Shown one piece after another: positions 1 through 8,418 of a DNA stretch of 25,011 nt (the stretch's first letter is position 1; each line of letters begins with the position of its first letter). The notes beneath the pieces were generated by a model. That model saw only the letters and a list, made by a program, of their open reading frames with translations, was not told the origin of the DNA and did not search any database. The position numbers and the translations under genes were made by a program. The stretch lies in assembly GCA_913062655.1 (NCBI GenBank), contig CAJXXO010000008.1:1-25011 (forward strand), written 5' to 3'. This stretch comes from an uncultured Bacteroidota bacterium. Lineage in GTDB: Bacteria; Bacteroidota; Bacteroidia; Chitinophagales; S012-47.

Positions 1-376
1 ATCGCGAGCCATATACCACATCGGCAAACCCCTCTACCACCGGCTTCAGCAAGTGATTGTATTCGCGTGGATCGTACTCCAGGTCAGCATCCTGGATGAT
101 GATGTAGTCGCCTTTGGCTTCCCGGATACCGGTGTGTAAGGCAGCGCCCTTGCCCTGATTGACCGGGTGCTGGTAAAACTGCATGTTGTCATTGGGATGG
201 TCAGCAATGAATCGCTCAATCACCGCTGCGGTGTCATCGGTGGAGGCATCATTGATGATCACCAGCTCCTTTTGCCAGCCTTCTATCAAGTCCACGGCCA
301 ATACCTTTTCCAGGAGGCGGGTAATGGTAGCCGCTTCGTTGTAGGCTGGGATGATGATGGAAAGGGTGGGTTTCAT
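1..376 (-). CDS. Family-2 glycosyltransferase, N-terminal 125 residues (truncated by window edge)
   Basis: A GT-A fold transferase of the Dpm1 / polyprenyl-phosphate sugar synthase type, which moves a sugar from a nucleotide donor onto a lipid phosphate or glycan at the inner face of the membrane. The frame read from the ATG at 376 starts MKPTLSIIIPAYNEAATI, the standard GT2 opening. It continues with VIINDASTDDT (donor-binding region), NQGKGAALHTGI and QDADLEYDPREY, whose D-A-D is the metal-binding DxD motif, then VVYGSR at the edge. These motifs and their spacing match Dpm1-like enzymes closely. The C-terminal half lies outside, so I cannot tell whether it carries membrane helices. It is divergent from two GT39-type genes, which use lipid-phosphate sugars as donors, so a donor-maker plus donor-user pairing is plausible but inferred. 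A weak box (TATCTTCG, 387-394) lies 10 nt upstream of the start. Confidence 0.9.
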   Translation of the reverse strand, partial: MKPTLSIIIPAYNEAATITRLLEKVLAVDLIEGWQKELVIINDASTDDTAAVIERFIADHPNDNMQFYQHPVNQGKGAALHTGIREAKGDYIIIQDADLEYDPREYNHLLKPVVEGFADVVYGSR

Positions 377-396
377 GTTACACTCGCGAAGATACG

Positions 397-432
397 TGCT
401 TGATTAATTTTTATTTTTATCTGCTTGATTAA
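397..432. repeat. Pair of 11-bp direct repeats in the divergent GT2/GT39 gap
   Basis: TGCTTGATTAA occurs exactly twice, at 397-407 and 422-432, 25 bp apart start to start and separated by a T-rich stretch. It lies in the 76-bp gap between two divergent glycosyltransferase genes. Perfect 11-mers at this spacing could be a two-site operator. No regulator is identified, and an AT-rich gap makes chance repeats more likely. Confidence 0.5.
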
Positions 433-452
433 AAGCATGGAAAAAAGGAAAT

Positions 453-1943
453 ATGAAAATGGGGGGGATATCTAAGTGGGTTTGGCCACCGCTTCTCCTA
501 GTCACCCTTGTGCGGTTGTGGATGATTCAGTGGGATCCTTTCCTTCAGTTGTGGGACGAACGGTTTCATGCTTTAGTCGCACTGAATATGTTGTCCCATC
601 CATTTGTTCCTATCCTAGTGGAGCCTACAATATTACCCTATGATTTTACCAACTGGACAGGCAATTACATATGGCTGCACAAGCCACCCTTGATGCTGTG
701 GAGCATGGCAGGCAGTCTGGCGCTGTTTGGAGCCGAGCCATGGGCCGTTCGGCTTCCCGGGGCACTGGCTAGTGTACTGCTGATTCCGGTACTCATTCGC
801 ATGGGGCAGTTGGTTGGACAACGCAGAGCCGGATGGATAGCAGCGTGGTTGTGGACCTTTTCCTGGTATGCGTTGGAGTTAAATGCTGGCGTATTGCCAC
901 TGGGGCAGAATGATTTGTTGTTTGCCTGTATCGTTACGGCAAGCATCTGGACCTGGCTGGAATGGACCCACCAACCCAATTGGAGGTGGGCACTGCTTAC
1001 CGGTTTATTTGTCGGATTGGCGGTTTTGACCAAATGGCTGACAGGGATACTAGTGATTGGTGGCTGGGGGCTGTACCTCCTACTCGATAAGCAGCATCGA
1101 TGGAATGGGCGTAGTTATCTTCAATTGCTGCTTGTCGGCATAGTAGGGTTCATCCTTGCTGCCCCGTGGCAGTTTTACATTTTTCAGCGTTTTCCGCAGG
1201 AGGCCCGCTATGAAATGGAATATAACAGCCATCACATCTGGCAGGTGGTGGAGAAGCATACAGGAGATGCGCTTTTTTATGTGGGCCGAATGGATCAATA
1301 TCTAGGCGATGGCATGTGGCTGCTGCTGTTGCTGGGATTGGTTGTTGCTTTCTGGAAGGGGCCACGCTTCAGGCATGGTGCCATGGTGGCGATGATTGCA
1401 GTGGTGTGGATCTTTTTCTCATTGGTAGCGGCCACCAAAATGGTGAGTTATGTATTTGTGACGCTCCCCATGCTTTTGTTGTACATCGGGGTAGGCTTGG
1501 AGGGCCTGTACCAAGCAGTGGCTAGCCGATGGCCAAGGAAATACTGGCGATGGATAGGGGCCTTGGTACTGATAGCGCTCGCCTGGCATACAGCACGGCC
1601 GGTAATGCTCTACAATTTGCATGAGTTGGATAAACCAAACCGTTTTATCAATGATACTCGATCGCGACCAATTCAACGACATAATGTATTTATATATCGC
1701 CAATTGGATAGCCTGCTGGAGCCAACAGATTTGCTCATAACGAACAGCAAGCACCTGATGATTTCGGCACGTTTCTTTTCTGACCGACATGTGTATGACT
1801 GTTGTCCTGACAGCAGCGACCTACTTACATTGCACAACCAAGGTTTTACTATTTACTACACGCAACACCCGTGGATTAATAGCATCTATGCTTCCGACAC
1901 AACCGCTCAACCTATTGACATTGACATTCGCCCCTTACCTTAG
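453..1943 (+). CDS. GT39/ArnT-like polytopic glycosyltransferase (first of a pair)
   Basis: A 496-residue integral membrane protein of the PMT/ArnT superfamily, which moves a sugar from a polyprenyl-phosphate donor to a protein or lipid on the outer face of the inner membrane. Seen: a first helix (about 10-28) followed by LWDERFHA with the acidic pair D35-E36 that this superfamily uses for catalysis. HKPPL at 76-80 is the ArnT-type loop motif, and a long run of hydrophobic helices reaches about residue 400. The C-terminal about 100 residues are hydrophilic and would face the periplasm. ATG 453 is preceded by an AAAAAAGGAAAT stretch that could serve as ribosome-binding site. ATG 459 is an equally possible start. 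The next gene follows after 18 bp and is also GT39-like, so the two are probably co-transcribed. Acceptor and sugar are not predictable. Confidence 0.87.
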   Translation: MKMGGISKWVWPPLLLVTLVRLWMIQWDPFLQLWDERFHALVALNMLSHPFVPILVEPTILPYDFTNWTGNYIWLHKPPLMLWSMAGSLALFGAEPWAVRLPGALASVLLIPVLIRMGQLVGQRRAGWIAAWLWTFSWYALELNAGVLPLGQNDLLFACIVTASIWTWLEWTHQPNWRWALLTGLFVGLAVLTKWLTGILVIGGWGLYLLLDKQHRWNGRSYLQLLLVGIVGFILAAPWQFYIFQRFPQEARYEMEYNSHHIWQVVEKHTGDALFYVGRMDQYLGDGMWLLLLLGLVVAFWKGPRFRHGAMVAMIAVVWIFFSLVAATKMVSYVFVTLPMLLLYIGVGLEGLYQAVASRWPRKYWRWIGALVLIALAWHTARPVMLYNLHELDKPNRFINDTRSRPIQRHNVFIYRQLDSLLEPTDLLITNSKHLMISARFFSDRHVYDCCPDSSDLLTLHNQGFTIYYTQHPWINSIYASDTTAQPIDIDIRPLP

Positions 1944-1961
1944 CGGTTAAATCGAACTCCA

Positions 1962-3377
1962 TTGTCTAGCTGGTTGCATCGAAATGGTTGGTGGCTTGTC
2001 GGGTTGACAGGTCTCTTGGCCTTTACAATCCTAAAGTGGTCACACCTTTTTCTCCCTGCCTATTGGGATGAAGCGTGGAGCTACCTGCCGGCTGTAAAAG
2101 CCATGGCTGAGGGCATTCCCGGATTGTGGCCGGGGGTAATTGATGCGGAGCTTTACAAAGGACACCCGCTCTTCTTTTATTTCTTGCAAGGACTGTGGGC
2201 CAAAGTATTGGGCTTTCACTTGTGGGCCGCCAAGTTGCTCTGCCTGCTATTTGCTTTGCTGCTATTGGTGCAAACGTACAGGGTAGGATTTCGCTTAACG
2301 GGAAATCGTTGGAGTGGTCTAGTACCTGCAATATTGATAGGTGTCCACGGTATGCTGCTCGCACAATCTACGCTTGTATTGCCTGAAGTACTGATGGCCG
2401 CACTGGTACTTTGGAGTGGCTACGCCTATTGGCAGCACCGCTATTGGCAAGCGGGGGTACTCATGCTGTTGGCGGTGTTGACCAAAGAATCCGCTATCAT
2501 ATTTGCCGGGGCCTTGGGCTTGCATTATTTGCTAAACATGGCGTGGCACTGGCGGCAGCTCAATGGGTGGAGAAGCGCCCTTCATTTACTGTATTTGTCG
2601 GTACCTATCGTGGGGTATGGATTATTTCTGGTGTGGCAACACCAATTGTATGGTTGGTGGTTTTATCCCGATCATGTGGATAGAATGCTGCGTGGTTGGG
2701 CGGTGTTGCAAGCAAGGAGCCAGGCTTTCTTTGATATTCTGTTTCTCTTCAACAACCTCCGGTACCTGACTGCGGCCTTTGTAGTGGCTTTGGTGGTGGT
2801 GCTGGTGCGCAAACAAAAACTGAACGGTCGATTCCTGTCGATGAGCGCGCTGATGATCGTGACGTTCTGGCTTTTTTCAGCCTTTAACTTCTTTTCCAAT
2901 CGCTATCTGCTGGTCCTGTTGCCTTTGGTGATTTTATCCCTATGGCACATTATAGTAGTGGCGATACCAAAGTCTTCACTCAAAGCTGTCGTAGGTGTAG
3001 TATTGGTGGGATTGGTCGCCTGGGGCACCTGGGATAAACGCAATTGGGGTGATGCTAATCCTTGGCACACAAAGCTCGTACAACTGCATGCATCCGCTGC
3101 TGATTACCTGGCAGAACAAGAAGCGCAGCCGGATTCCATTGCTACTCATTTCTTGATGACCTACTATCTGACCGAACCTATTGCAGGATACGTGACCCCG
3201 CAGGACACCTTTTCTCATGTATTCAATTGGCCTGTTGAGGGCGCAAAATGGCTCTTGGTTTCCAACATTGAAAAAGAGCCCTGGCTGGAGGAGTGGAAAC
3301 ACCGGCCAGACTTTGAGCAGACATGGCGACAGGAATACCCCGAAGTGGGCTGGGTGGAGATCTACCGGAAACGTTAA
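1962..3377 (+). CDS. GT39/ArnT-like polytopic glycosyltransferase (second of a pair, TTG start)
   Basis: A 471-residue polytopic membrane protein related to its upstream neighbour. The first helix (about 12-30) is followed by LPAYWDEAWSY with acidic pair D36-E37, then YKGHPLFFYFLQGLWAK, the GHPL version of the donor-site loop. About ten further hydrophobic segments and a soluble tail (about 365-471) follow. The start is probably TTG 1962. The first in-frame ATG lies beyond the essential DE pair, and the frame is closed just upstream by the stop of the previous gene. Low start efficiency or coupling to the first gene would fit. The stop interlocks with that of the convergent transglycosylase (TTAA, 3374-3377). 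Role is inferred as lipid-linked sugar transfer to an envelope acceptor. Confidence 0.84.
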   Translation: MSSWLHRNGWWLVGLTGLLAFTILKWSHLFLPAYWDEAWSYLPAVKAMAEGIPGLWPGVIDAELYKGHPLFFYFLQGLWAKVLGFHLWAAKLLCLLFALLLLVQTYRVGFRLTGNRWSGLVPAILIGVHGMLLAQSTLVLPEVLMAALVLWSGYAYWQHRYWQAGVLMLLAVLTKESAIIFAGALGLHYLLNMAWHWRQLNGWRSALHLLYLSVPIVGYGLFLVWQHQLYGWWFYPDHVDRMLRGWAVLQARSQAFFDILFLFNNLRYLTAAFVVALVVVLVRKQKLNGRFLSMSALMIVTFWLFSAFNFFSNRYLLVLLPLVILSLWHIIVVAIPKSSLKAVVGVVLVGLVAWGTWDKRNWGDANPWHTKLVQLHASAADYLAEQEAQPDSIATHFLMTYYLTEPIAGYVTPQDTFSHVFNWPVEGAKWLLVSNIEKEPWLEEWKHRPDFEQTWRQEYPEVGWVEIYRKR

Positions 3378-4288
3378 GCCGGCAGCTTGATCTTTACCGT
3401 ATCACCGGCACTCAATACCAGCTTATCACTTCGCATCCATGGATTGTAATACTTCAGCGTTTTGTAGGTGGTATTGTTTTGCTTGGCAAATGTGACCAGA
3501 TCGCTGATGGTGGTATCCACGGTAACGGTGGTAAAGGCCCACGGCTCATAGAGATCGGTAGCCTCGTAGCAGAACCCATAACTGGCTGGGTCGGAGAGAA
3601 TGGCCTTCAAGGCAAGTATGCGAAATACATAGCGTGAAGTCTCACTATTGAGCAACACATCATAATAACTCTCGACTTCCTGTTTGCTCAGGTCTCGCTC
3701 CAGCCCTGACCGGCCCATATTGTAGGCAGCAGCCACAAGGGTCCAGTTACCAAAGTGATCGTACGCATCTTGCAAGTACCGGCAGGCGGCTTCAGTAGCT
3801 AACTCAGGGTGGTAGCGGTCGTCCCGGTAATTGTTGACCGTCAAGCCATATTCCTTGCCGGTGGAGGAGAGGAACTGCCACATACCTTTTGCTCCGGCTG
3901 GAGAAGCGGCATCCAACAGCAACCCACTTTCGGCTACCGCCAGGTATTTGAAATCATCCGGGATGCCATTTTTCTTCAGGATTGGCTCAATAACGGGAAA
4001 CCAGCGAGCCGCCAGCTTTATTTTTTGGATGGTAGAAGAGTGAAAGTAGGTGTTCACGTGAATCTCACGATCCAGCCGCTCATATACCTCGATATCGTCT
4101 ATGGGTACTTCCTCACCGGCAAAAGTGAGGCCCTTGGGAATGGGTTTGAAACAATTGACAGGCGCGTCCTCTACCTGTGCTCGTGCCGGAGTCTTGTCAG
4201 GTGGGGTGGAGGCCGTAAATACAAATACTAAAGTGATGCCGAGCAGTAGGCCGGCAACTCCAAACAAAGAGGGTAAATACTTATGCAT
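3374..4288 (-). CDS. MltD-like lytic transglycosylase with C-terminal LysM-like domain
   Basis: Cleaves peptidoglycan glycan strands non-hydrolytically, leaving 1,6-anhydroMurNAc ends, in the periplasm. The 304-residue protein has an N-terminal hydrophobic segment (about 7-26; signal anchor or signal peptide). An SLT (goose-lysozyme-like) domain covers about 95-225. E120 in YLAVAESGLL is the expected catalytic acid, followed by GAKGMWQFL (132-140), AAAYNMG (186-192) and SETSRYV (215-221), all hallmark SLT motifs. Residues about 253-304 (VTVDTTISDLVTFAKQNN then YNPW and AGDTVKIKLP) read as one LysM-type glycan-binding module. It starts 2 bp after the stop of the DUF2480 gene, so it is probably in that operon. 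Its stop overlaps the convergent GT39 gene by 4 bp. Confidence 0.92.
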   Translation of the reverse strand: MHKYLPSLFGVAGLLLGITLVFVFTASTPPDKTPARAQVEDAPVNCFKPIPKGLTFAGEEVPIDDIEVYERLDREIHVNTYFHSSTIQKIKLAARWFPVIEPILKKNGIPDDFKYLAVAESGLLLDAASPAGAKGMWQFLSSTGKEYGLTVNNYRDDRYHPELATEAACRYLQDAYDHFGNWTLVAAAYNMGRSGLERDLSKQEVESYYDVLLNSETSRYVFRILALKAILSDPASYGFCYEATDLYEPWAFTTVTVDTTISDLVTFAKQNNTTYKTLKYYNPWMRSDKLVLSAGDTVKIKLPA

Positions 4289-4290
4289 AA

Positions 4291-4809
4291 TTACTTTTTG
4301 CGGGGCTTTTTATAGATAGGAACGGTGGAACACGGTTCTCCGTACATCAAAGTCTTCACTACGGGTTGTAATTTGGCAGTGATGGCCTGGTAGATAGCCA
4401 CGCTTACTTTGCGATCGCCACAACCCTTAATGATCACTCGTTCATTGCCATAATGGTCTGCATCCAGGTGCTCAATCTGTTGGATGAGCAGTTGTGTTTC
4501 CAGGTCGTGTATGGTACCGAAGCCTTGCCCCTGCACGTGTGGTTCAAGTTGACTGGCGATGAGCATATAGGCCCAGTGGGCTACAATGGCCTTCGTGGAG
4601 CAGTGAACCGCTACATACTTGCCATCATATTGCTGCCAATCGTGGGCTTTTACCGCAGCCCGAAATTCTTTTTCCTTCAGTAATAATCCTTTGAAAAGAA
4701 ACGGGCTGATATCCAACGCTACCATATCAGAGGCGGGTGGTAGCCATTGTTCCAGGTCCAGGGTAATTAAGCCACTCTGTGCCACTTTATTGACAATGGT
4801 ATCACTCAT
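4291..4809 (-). CDS. DUF2480 family protein
   Basis: A 172-residue cytoplasmic protein of unknown function found widely in Bacteroidota. Recognised from IVNKVAQSGLITLDLE at the N terminus, FLFKGLLLKEKEFR and KAHDWQQYDGKYVAVHCST in the middle, and KGCGDRKV and YGEPCSTVPIYKK at the C terminus, which are the conserved family blocks as I remember them. The frame stays open 17 codons further upstream, but I chose ATG 4809 because the family starts with M-[SA]-x-x-IVN, and because the longer form would run into the terminator-like hairpin at 4840-4870. There is no signal peptide or membrane segment. Two conserved-looking cysteines (KGC and EPC) could be functional, but that is speculation. Downstream, 2 bp away, lies the lytic transglycosylase. 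Confidence 0.88.
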   Translation of the reverse strand: MSDTIVNKVAQSGLITLDLEQWLPPASDMVALDISPFLFKGLLLKEKEFRAAVKAHDWQQYDGKYVAVHCSTKAIVAHWAYMLIASQLEPHVQGQGFGTIHDLETQLLIQQIEHLDADHYGNERVIIKGCGDRKVSVAIYQAITAKLQPVVKTLMYGEPCSTVPIYKKPRKK

Positions 4810-4839
4810 AGGGTCGATTTGCTTTTTACTATAAACAAG

Positions 4840-4870
4840 AAAAGTACCTTCGAAGGTCAAAGGTACTTTT
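4840..4870. terminator. Bidirectional hairpin between ppiD and the DUF2480 gene
   Basis: AAAAGTACCTT (4840-4850) pairs perfectly with AAGGTACTTTT (4860-4870), an 11-bp stem with a 9-nt loop. The A/T ends give a T-run on either strand, as in bidirectional rho-independent terminators. A competing 12-bp palindrome, ACCTTCGAAGGT, sits at 4846-4857. On the minus strand it lies just after ppiD and before DUF2480, so it probably ends or reduces ppiD readthrough. Confidence 0.7.
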
Positions 4871-4893
4871 CCATAATATAGTTCAGTGTAAGT

Positions 4894-7062
4894 CTAGTAG
4901 AACTTGTACCGCATGTCGGTAACATCGGCAGCGCTGCGAAGCTGCTCGAGGAAGTTTTGCCCAAAGCGATTGGTCAGTGCTGCACGAAGTTGATTTTGCG
5001 TGACAGAGAAATCTTGTGGTGCGGTGGCCTCGTTTTCAGCGGTCTTCTGCACGAGATAAACACCGTACTGACCGGTAACCGGTTCACTTATCGCATTCAC
5101 CGCTAAGCCGGTTCCCACTGCCGCGATAACCGGCTCTGAGCCAATGCCGTCAATGAATTGTGTCTTAAACGATACCCCGTTGCTGGTTTGCAGTTCTACA
5201 CCCAACTTCTGGGCTACCTGGTCCAACGTAGTGGCTCCGGCCGCAGCAGTGGCCAGTTGATTCTTTAATTGCTCTGCCTTTTTCTCCAAAATCACCTCGG
5301 CACGCAACTCCTCACGCATCCCTTCAATGGTAGGCTCATCGGCCTGCGTAATGTTACTCAGCTTGGCTACCACATATTTGTCATCGGTAGCCTCGTAGTT
5401 TTTGAATAGCTGTACAGCCCCTACCGGTGTTTCTTCATCAAAGGCCCAGCGAATGATGTCACGTGGCGGTACCCCCAATCCACTCAACGACACTTCACTA
5501 CCGGTCAGGTTGTCGCCAAAGCGCTTGACCTTATTGTATTTTTCTACGCCAGCATCAAATGAATCTGCTGTGCCATACAAGGTGTAAAAGCGGGAGGCCA
5601 GGGTATAAATGCTATCGCGGGTGTTGGTGCCGGGGCGAATAGTGCGATCCAAAATGTTGTACTTCACCATTTCCTTTTCCTCGCCACGCTCGGTAATCTC
5701 CATAAAGTGCACACCAGCCGGGCTTTCTACCACGAAAGGGGTACCCACTTCATTGTTGCGGAAAATGGCATTGAAAATAGGCCGGTTGATATTGCCTGAC
5801 GGGCTCAGGTAGCCCAGGTCGCCACCGGTCTGGATTGACTGCTGGTCGGTAGTGTATTTGATGACTAGCGAGTCAAAAGGCATACCTTGATTGTACATCA
5901 GCTCAACACTGTCGATCAAGTCGCGTGCATCTTCCTGACTCATCTGGCGGAAGTCGGCAAATACGTGACGAATCCGCACCGAATCGGGCAGTGTCTCGCG
6001 ATCATACAATTTGGTGATTCGATATTTACCATCCTCGAGGTATGGGCCAAAAACAGAGCCTGGCTCAGCCTGGAATAGGGTGTCTGCAACTTGCGTCAGA
6101 ATTTCGTCCTGGGTGAAGTAGGCGCTGGTGTAGCGTGTTTCAGAATACTGGTTGATATAGATGGAATCACGGCCGTTATTTTCGATCTGCGCCCATTTTT
6201 CTTGCACAAAATTGAGCGCTTCCATAGAGTCTTCACGCGAAGGCTGGATATCGAAAATGACATACTCTATATCGCGTGTGGCGGGCGTTTCAAACTCAGC
6301 CGGATGGGCTTTGAGATAGGCCTTCAACTCCTCGTCAGTAGGCTCCACACTTGCATCGTCAATAGAGGCAAATTGCAGCCCCACTATGTTGAGGTCGGCT
6401 GTTGTATTGGCCATCATATAGTCTTGTTGCGCCTTCCACTGTGGCACAAAAGTGCTCTTGGCAAACAATTGCTGGTACTTATTGCGCTGTATTTCCTGGC
6501 GTAGCAACTCTTTTAGTTGCAGGAAGAAGTCCTTGATCGCATAGTTCGGATCTTGAGGGGACAACGCTTCGATCTGCTGGATGACCGCAGTCATTTGCTG
6601 TGGATTGTAGGCCCCGGAATTGTCCACTACCTGCTGGTAAAAGTTGCGTACTTCTGCGCGCGGATTATTAGCGGCAAATTGGTTGTTGATTTCCTCTTCG
6701 GTTACCGTGAGCCCTAATTCAAGGTATTGCTCGTCCAGTAAGTTGTTGAGCACAAATTCACCCCAGGCGAAGTTGCGGATCTGTAGCCGTTCTTCCTCAG
6801 AGAATCCGGTAAACTCGGGGTTTTGCCAATTGCCCTGAAAATACAAGAATTGCTTTTCTACCTGCTTATCCTTTGTGTTAAAGGCTTCATAGGCGAGTTC
6901 TTCGCCATTGATTTCGCCAATTACGTTTTGCGTTCCGTCATTGAAAAGGTTAGAAGAGGAATTGATTGCATCCATCATCAGGAAGGCCACAATCGCGACA
7001 CCAATAATACCTATCAGCAAGCCTACCCGCTTGCGCATTTGCATGATAACTGCAAGAGTCAT
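4894..7062 (-). CDS. ppiD: PpiD/SurA-type membrane-anchored peptidyl-prolyl cis-trans isomerase
   Basis: A periplasmic folding factor for exported and outer-membrane proteins, 722 residues. A basic start (MRKR) leads into one transmembrane helix (about 13-30), so the rest faces the periplasm. Residues about 40-250 form a SurA_N-type helical chaperone region. Residues about 362-458 are a parvulin (rotamase) domain: RIRHVFADFRQM opens it, GGDLGYLSPSG (413-423) is the core motif, and SPAGVHFMEITER closes it. The C-terminal 260 residues hold a second, more diverged parvulin-like and chaperone region. Length and layout fit Bacteroidota PpiD homologues. A promoter-like site precedes it (7088-7118) and a hairpin follows it, suggesting a one-gene transcript. 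Its position beside lptC and outer-membrane genes fits envelope biogenesis. Confidence 0.92.
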   Translation of the reverse strand: MTLAVIMQMRKRVGLLIGIIGVAIVAFLMMDAINSSSNLFNDGTQNVIGEINGEELAYEAFNTKDKQVEKQFLYFQGNWQNPEFTGFSEEERLQIRNFAWGEFVLNNLLDEQYLELGLTVTEEEINNQFAANNPRAEVRNFYQQVVDNSGAYNPQQMTAVIQQIEALSPQDPNYAIKDFFLQLKELLRQEIQRNKYQQLFAKSTFVPQWKAQQDYMMANTTADLNIVGLQFASIDDASVEPTDEELKAYLKAHPAEFETPATRDIEYVIFDIQPSREDSMEALNFVQEKWAQIENNGRDSIYINQYSETRYTSAYFTQDEILTQVADTLFQAEPGSVFGPYLEDGKYRITKLYDRETLPDSVRIRHVFADFRQMSQEDARDLIDSVELMYNQGMPFDSLVIKYTTDQQSIQTGGDLGYLSPSGNINRPIFNAIFRNNEVGTPFVVESPAGVHFMEITERGEEKEMVKYNILDRTIRPGTNTRDSIYTLASRFYTLYGTADSFDAGVEKYNKVKRFGDNLTGSEVSLSGLGVPPRDIIRWAFDEETPVGAVQLFKNYEATDDKYVVAKLSNITQADEPTIEGMREELRAEVILEKKAEQLKNQLATAAAGATTLDQVAQKLGVELQTSNGVSFKTQFIDGIGSEPVIAAVGTGLAVNAISEPVTGQYGVYLVQKTAENEATAPQDFSVTQNQLRAALTNRFGQNFLEQLRSAADVTDMRYKFY

Positions 7063-7087
7063 TCTACCTGATTTTAAAAATGTTTTG

Positions 7088-7118
7088 CAAAGAAACGCCT
7101 TTCACAAGTAAAAACAAA
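7088..7118 (-). promoter_or_regulatory. Bacteroidota-type promoter candidate for ppiD
   Basis: Read on the minus strand: TTTG (7118-7115), a 19-nt spacer, then TTTCTTTG (7095-7088), close to the published phylum consensus TTTG / TAnnTTTG. The box ends 25 nt before the ppiD start. Based on pattern only. Confidence 0.45.
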
Positions 7119-7147
7119 ATTTATTCACACGCCTAAAGTGCACGGTT

Positions 7148-8410
7148 TTAGCGGTCTGTAGGCAGGATTTTCACCTTTACGGTGTCCACTTTTGTTTCGG
7201 ACGAAAAGAGGATAACGAATTCAAAATGTTGGATTAAAATGGTTTCTCGTAGCTCGGGTATGCTACCGTGGTGGGCTACGATCAAGCCGCCCAAGGTCTC
7301 GTAGTCGCCTTCTGGCAGGTCAAGGCCATAGGTTTCATTGAGGTAATCCACTTCCAATCGACCGGAAAAAATGTATTCATTATCTGACAGTTGACGCTCA
7401 ATGAACTCTTCCTTGTCGTGTTCATCTTCAATCTCCCCGAATATCTCCTCCAGGATATCCTCTATGGTGACGATACCGGCCGTACCGCCAAATTCATCCA
7501 CTACCCAGGCAATGTTTTTGTTTTCCTTCGTAAAAAGGTTGAGCACATCGGTGGCGGGCATGGTTTCGGGAATGAGGGGCAGCGAAAAAATGATCGATTG
7601 AATGTCATTAGGCTGCTTGAGGAGGTCATGGTGGTGTACATAGCCGAGTATGTTATCGATCGATTCGCGGTAGATGATTATGCGCGATAGATGGGTCTCA
7701 ATAAAGAGCGCTTTTAGCGCCTCGAGCCCTTCTTCAATGTCCATGGCCTTTATCTCTGGCCGGGGTACCATGCACTCCTTCACCTTTACCTGAATGAGGT
7801 AGAGGGCGTTTTGAAACAGCTCCGTATTGATATCTACCGGGTCTTCCTCTCCACCTTGTTGTTCATGGACAAAGGCCTCCAGGTCCAGCCGGCTAAAAAC
7901 AGGCTTCGACTCCTCTACCTTGGTACGAAAACCAAAGCGTAAAATGGCTTTGGAAAGAAAAATGACCAAACCCACGAAAGGGGACAAGAGAATGAACAGT
8001 AAGCCGAGGGGAAAGGCGAAAGCTTGCAGAATGCCATTGGGGTTGATACGAAAGATCAGCTTGGGAATAAACTCGCCCACTAATAGCACGAGCAGTGTGG
8101 AGGCAATCGTCTGTGCGAGCAGCACCCAAAAACTGGTTTCTGTGGCACCAGGAATCCATTGTACAAGCACGGGCTCCAGCACACGGGCCATGGCAATGCC
8201 ATACACCACAAGGGCGATATTATTGCCGATCAACATGGCACCAATGAAGTACGAGGGGATCTGATTGAACTGGGCGATTACCCGACCGGTTACGGTCCGC
8301 TTTCGTGCCACCAGTTCGAGGCGGAGTTTATTCGCACTTACATAGGCGATCTCCATACCCGAAAAAAAGGCAGACAATAAAAGACTGACGAGTATGATGT
8401 AGCCGTCCAT
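7148..8410 (-). CDS. DUF21 (CNNM)-CBS-CorC_HlyC membrane protein, 'hemolysin'/GldE type
   Basis: A 420-residue inner-membrane protein. The family is linked to Mg2+/Co2+ efflux or homeostasis, and a Bacteroidota paralogue (GldE) to gliding; the 'hemolysin' label is historical. The N-terminal CNNM/DUF21 part (about 1-165) has helices with SGMEIAYVSANKLRLE (17-32) and the conserved GEFIPK (112-117). A CBS pair spans about 210-325: VKECMVPRPEIKAM opens it and VVDEFGGTAGIVTIEDILEE (303-322) is the hallmark signature. A CorC_HlyC domain follows (about 343-418, with YETLGGLI at 370-377). All parts are intact. It lies between the lptC operon and ppiD, preceded by a hairpin at 8419-8438. Whether it is GldE proper needs a tree. 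Confidence 0.93.
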   Translation of the reverse strand: MDGYIILVSLLLSAFFSGMEIAYVSANKLRLELVARKRTVTGRVIAQFNQIPSYFIGAMLIGNNIALVVYGIAMARVLEPVLVQWIPGATETSFWVLLAQTIASTLLVLLVGEFIPKLIFRINPNGILQAFAFPLGLLFILLSPFVGLVIFLSKAILRFGFRTKVEESKPVFSRLDLEAFVHEQQGGEEDPVDINTELFQNALYLIQVKVKECMVPRPEIKAMDIEEGLEALKALFIETHLSRIIIYRESIDNILGYVHHHDLLKQPNDIQSIIFSLPLIPETMPATDVLNLFTKENKNIAWVVDEFGGTAGIVTIEDILEEIFGEIEDEHDKEEFIERQLSDNEYIFSGRLEVDYLNETYGLDLPEGDYETLGGLIVAHHGSIPELRETILIQHFEFVILFSSETKVDTVKVKILPTDR

Positions 8411-8418
8411 GAAGGCGT

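Noticed and set aside
167..403. 78-codon plus-strand frame at the left edge
   Set aside because: It lies antisense to the GT2 gene, whose motifs are unmistakable.
3366..3382. CCGG...CCGG hairpin at the first convergent junction
   Set aside because: Only a 4-bp stem with no T-run, too weak to call a terminator.
4810..4860. 17-codon extension of the DUF2480 protein
   Set aside because: The family starts at M-S-D-T-I-V-N, and the extension would run into the hairpin.
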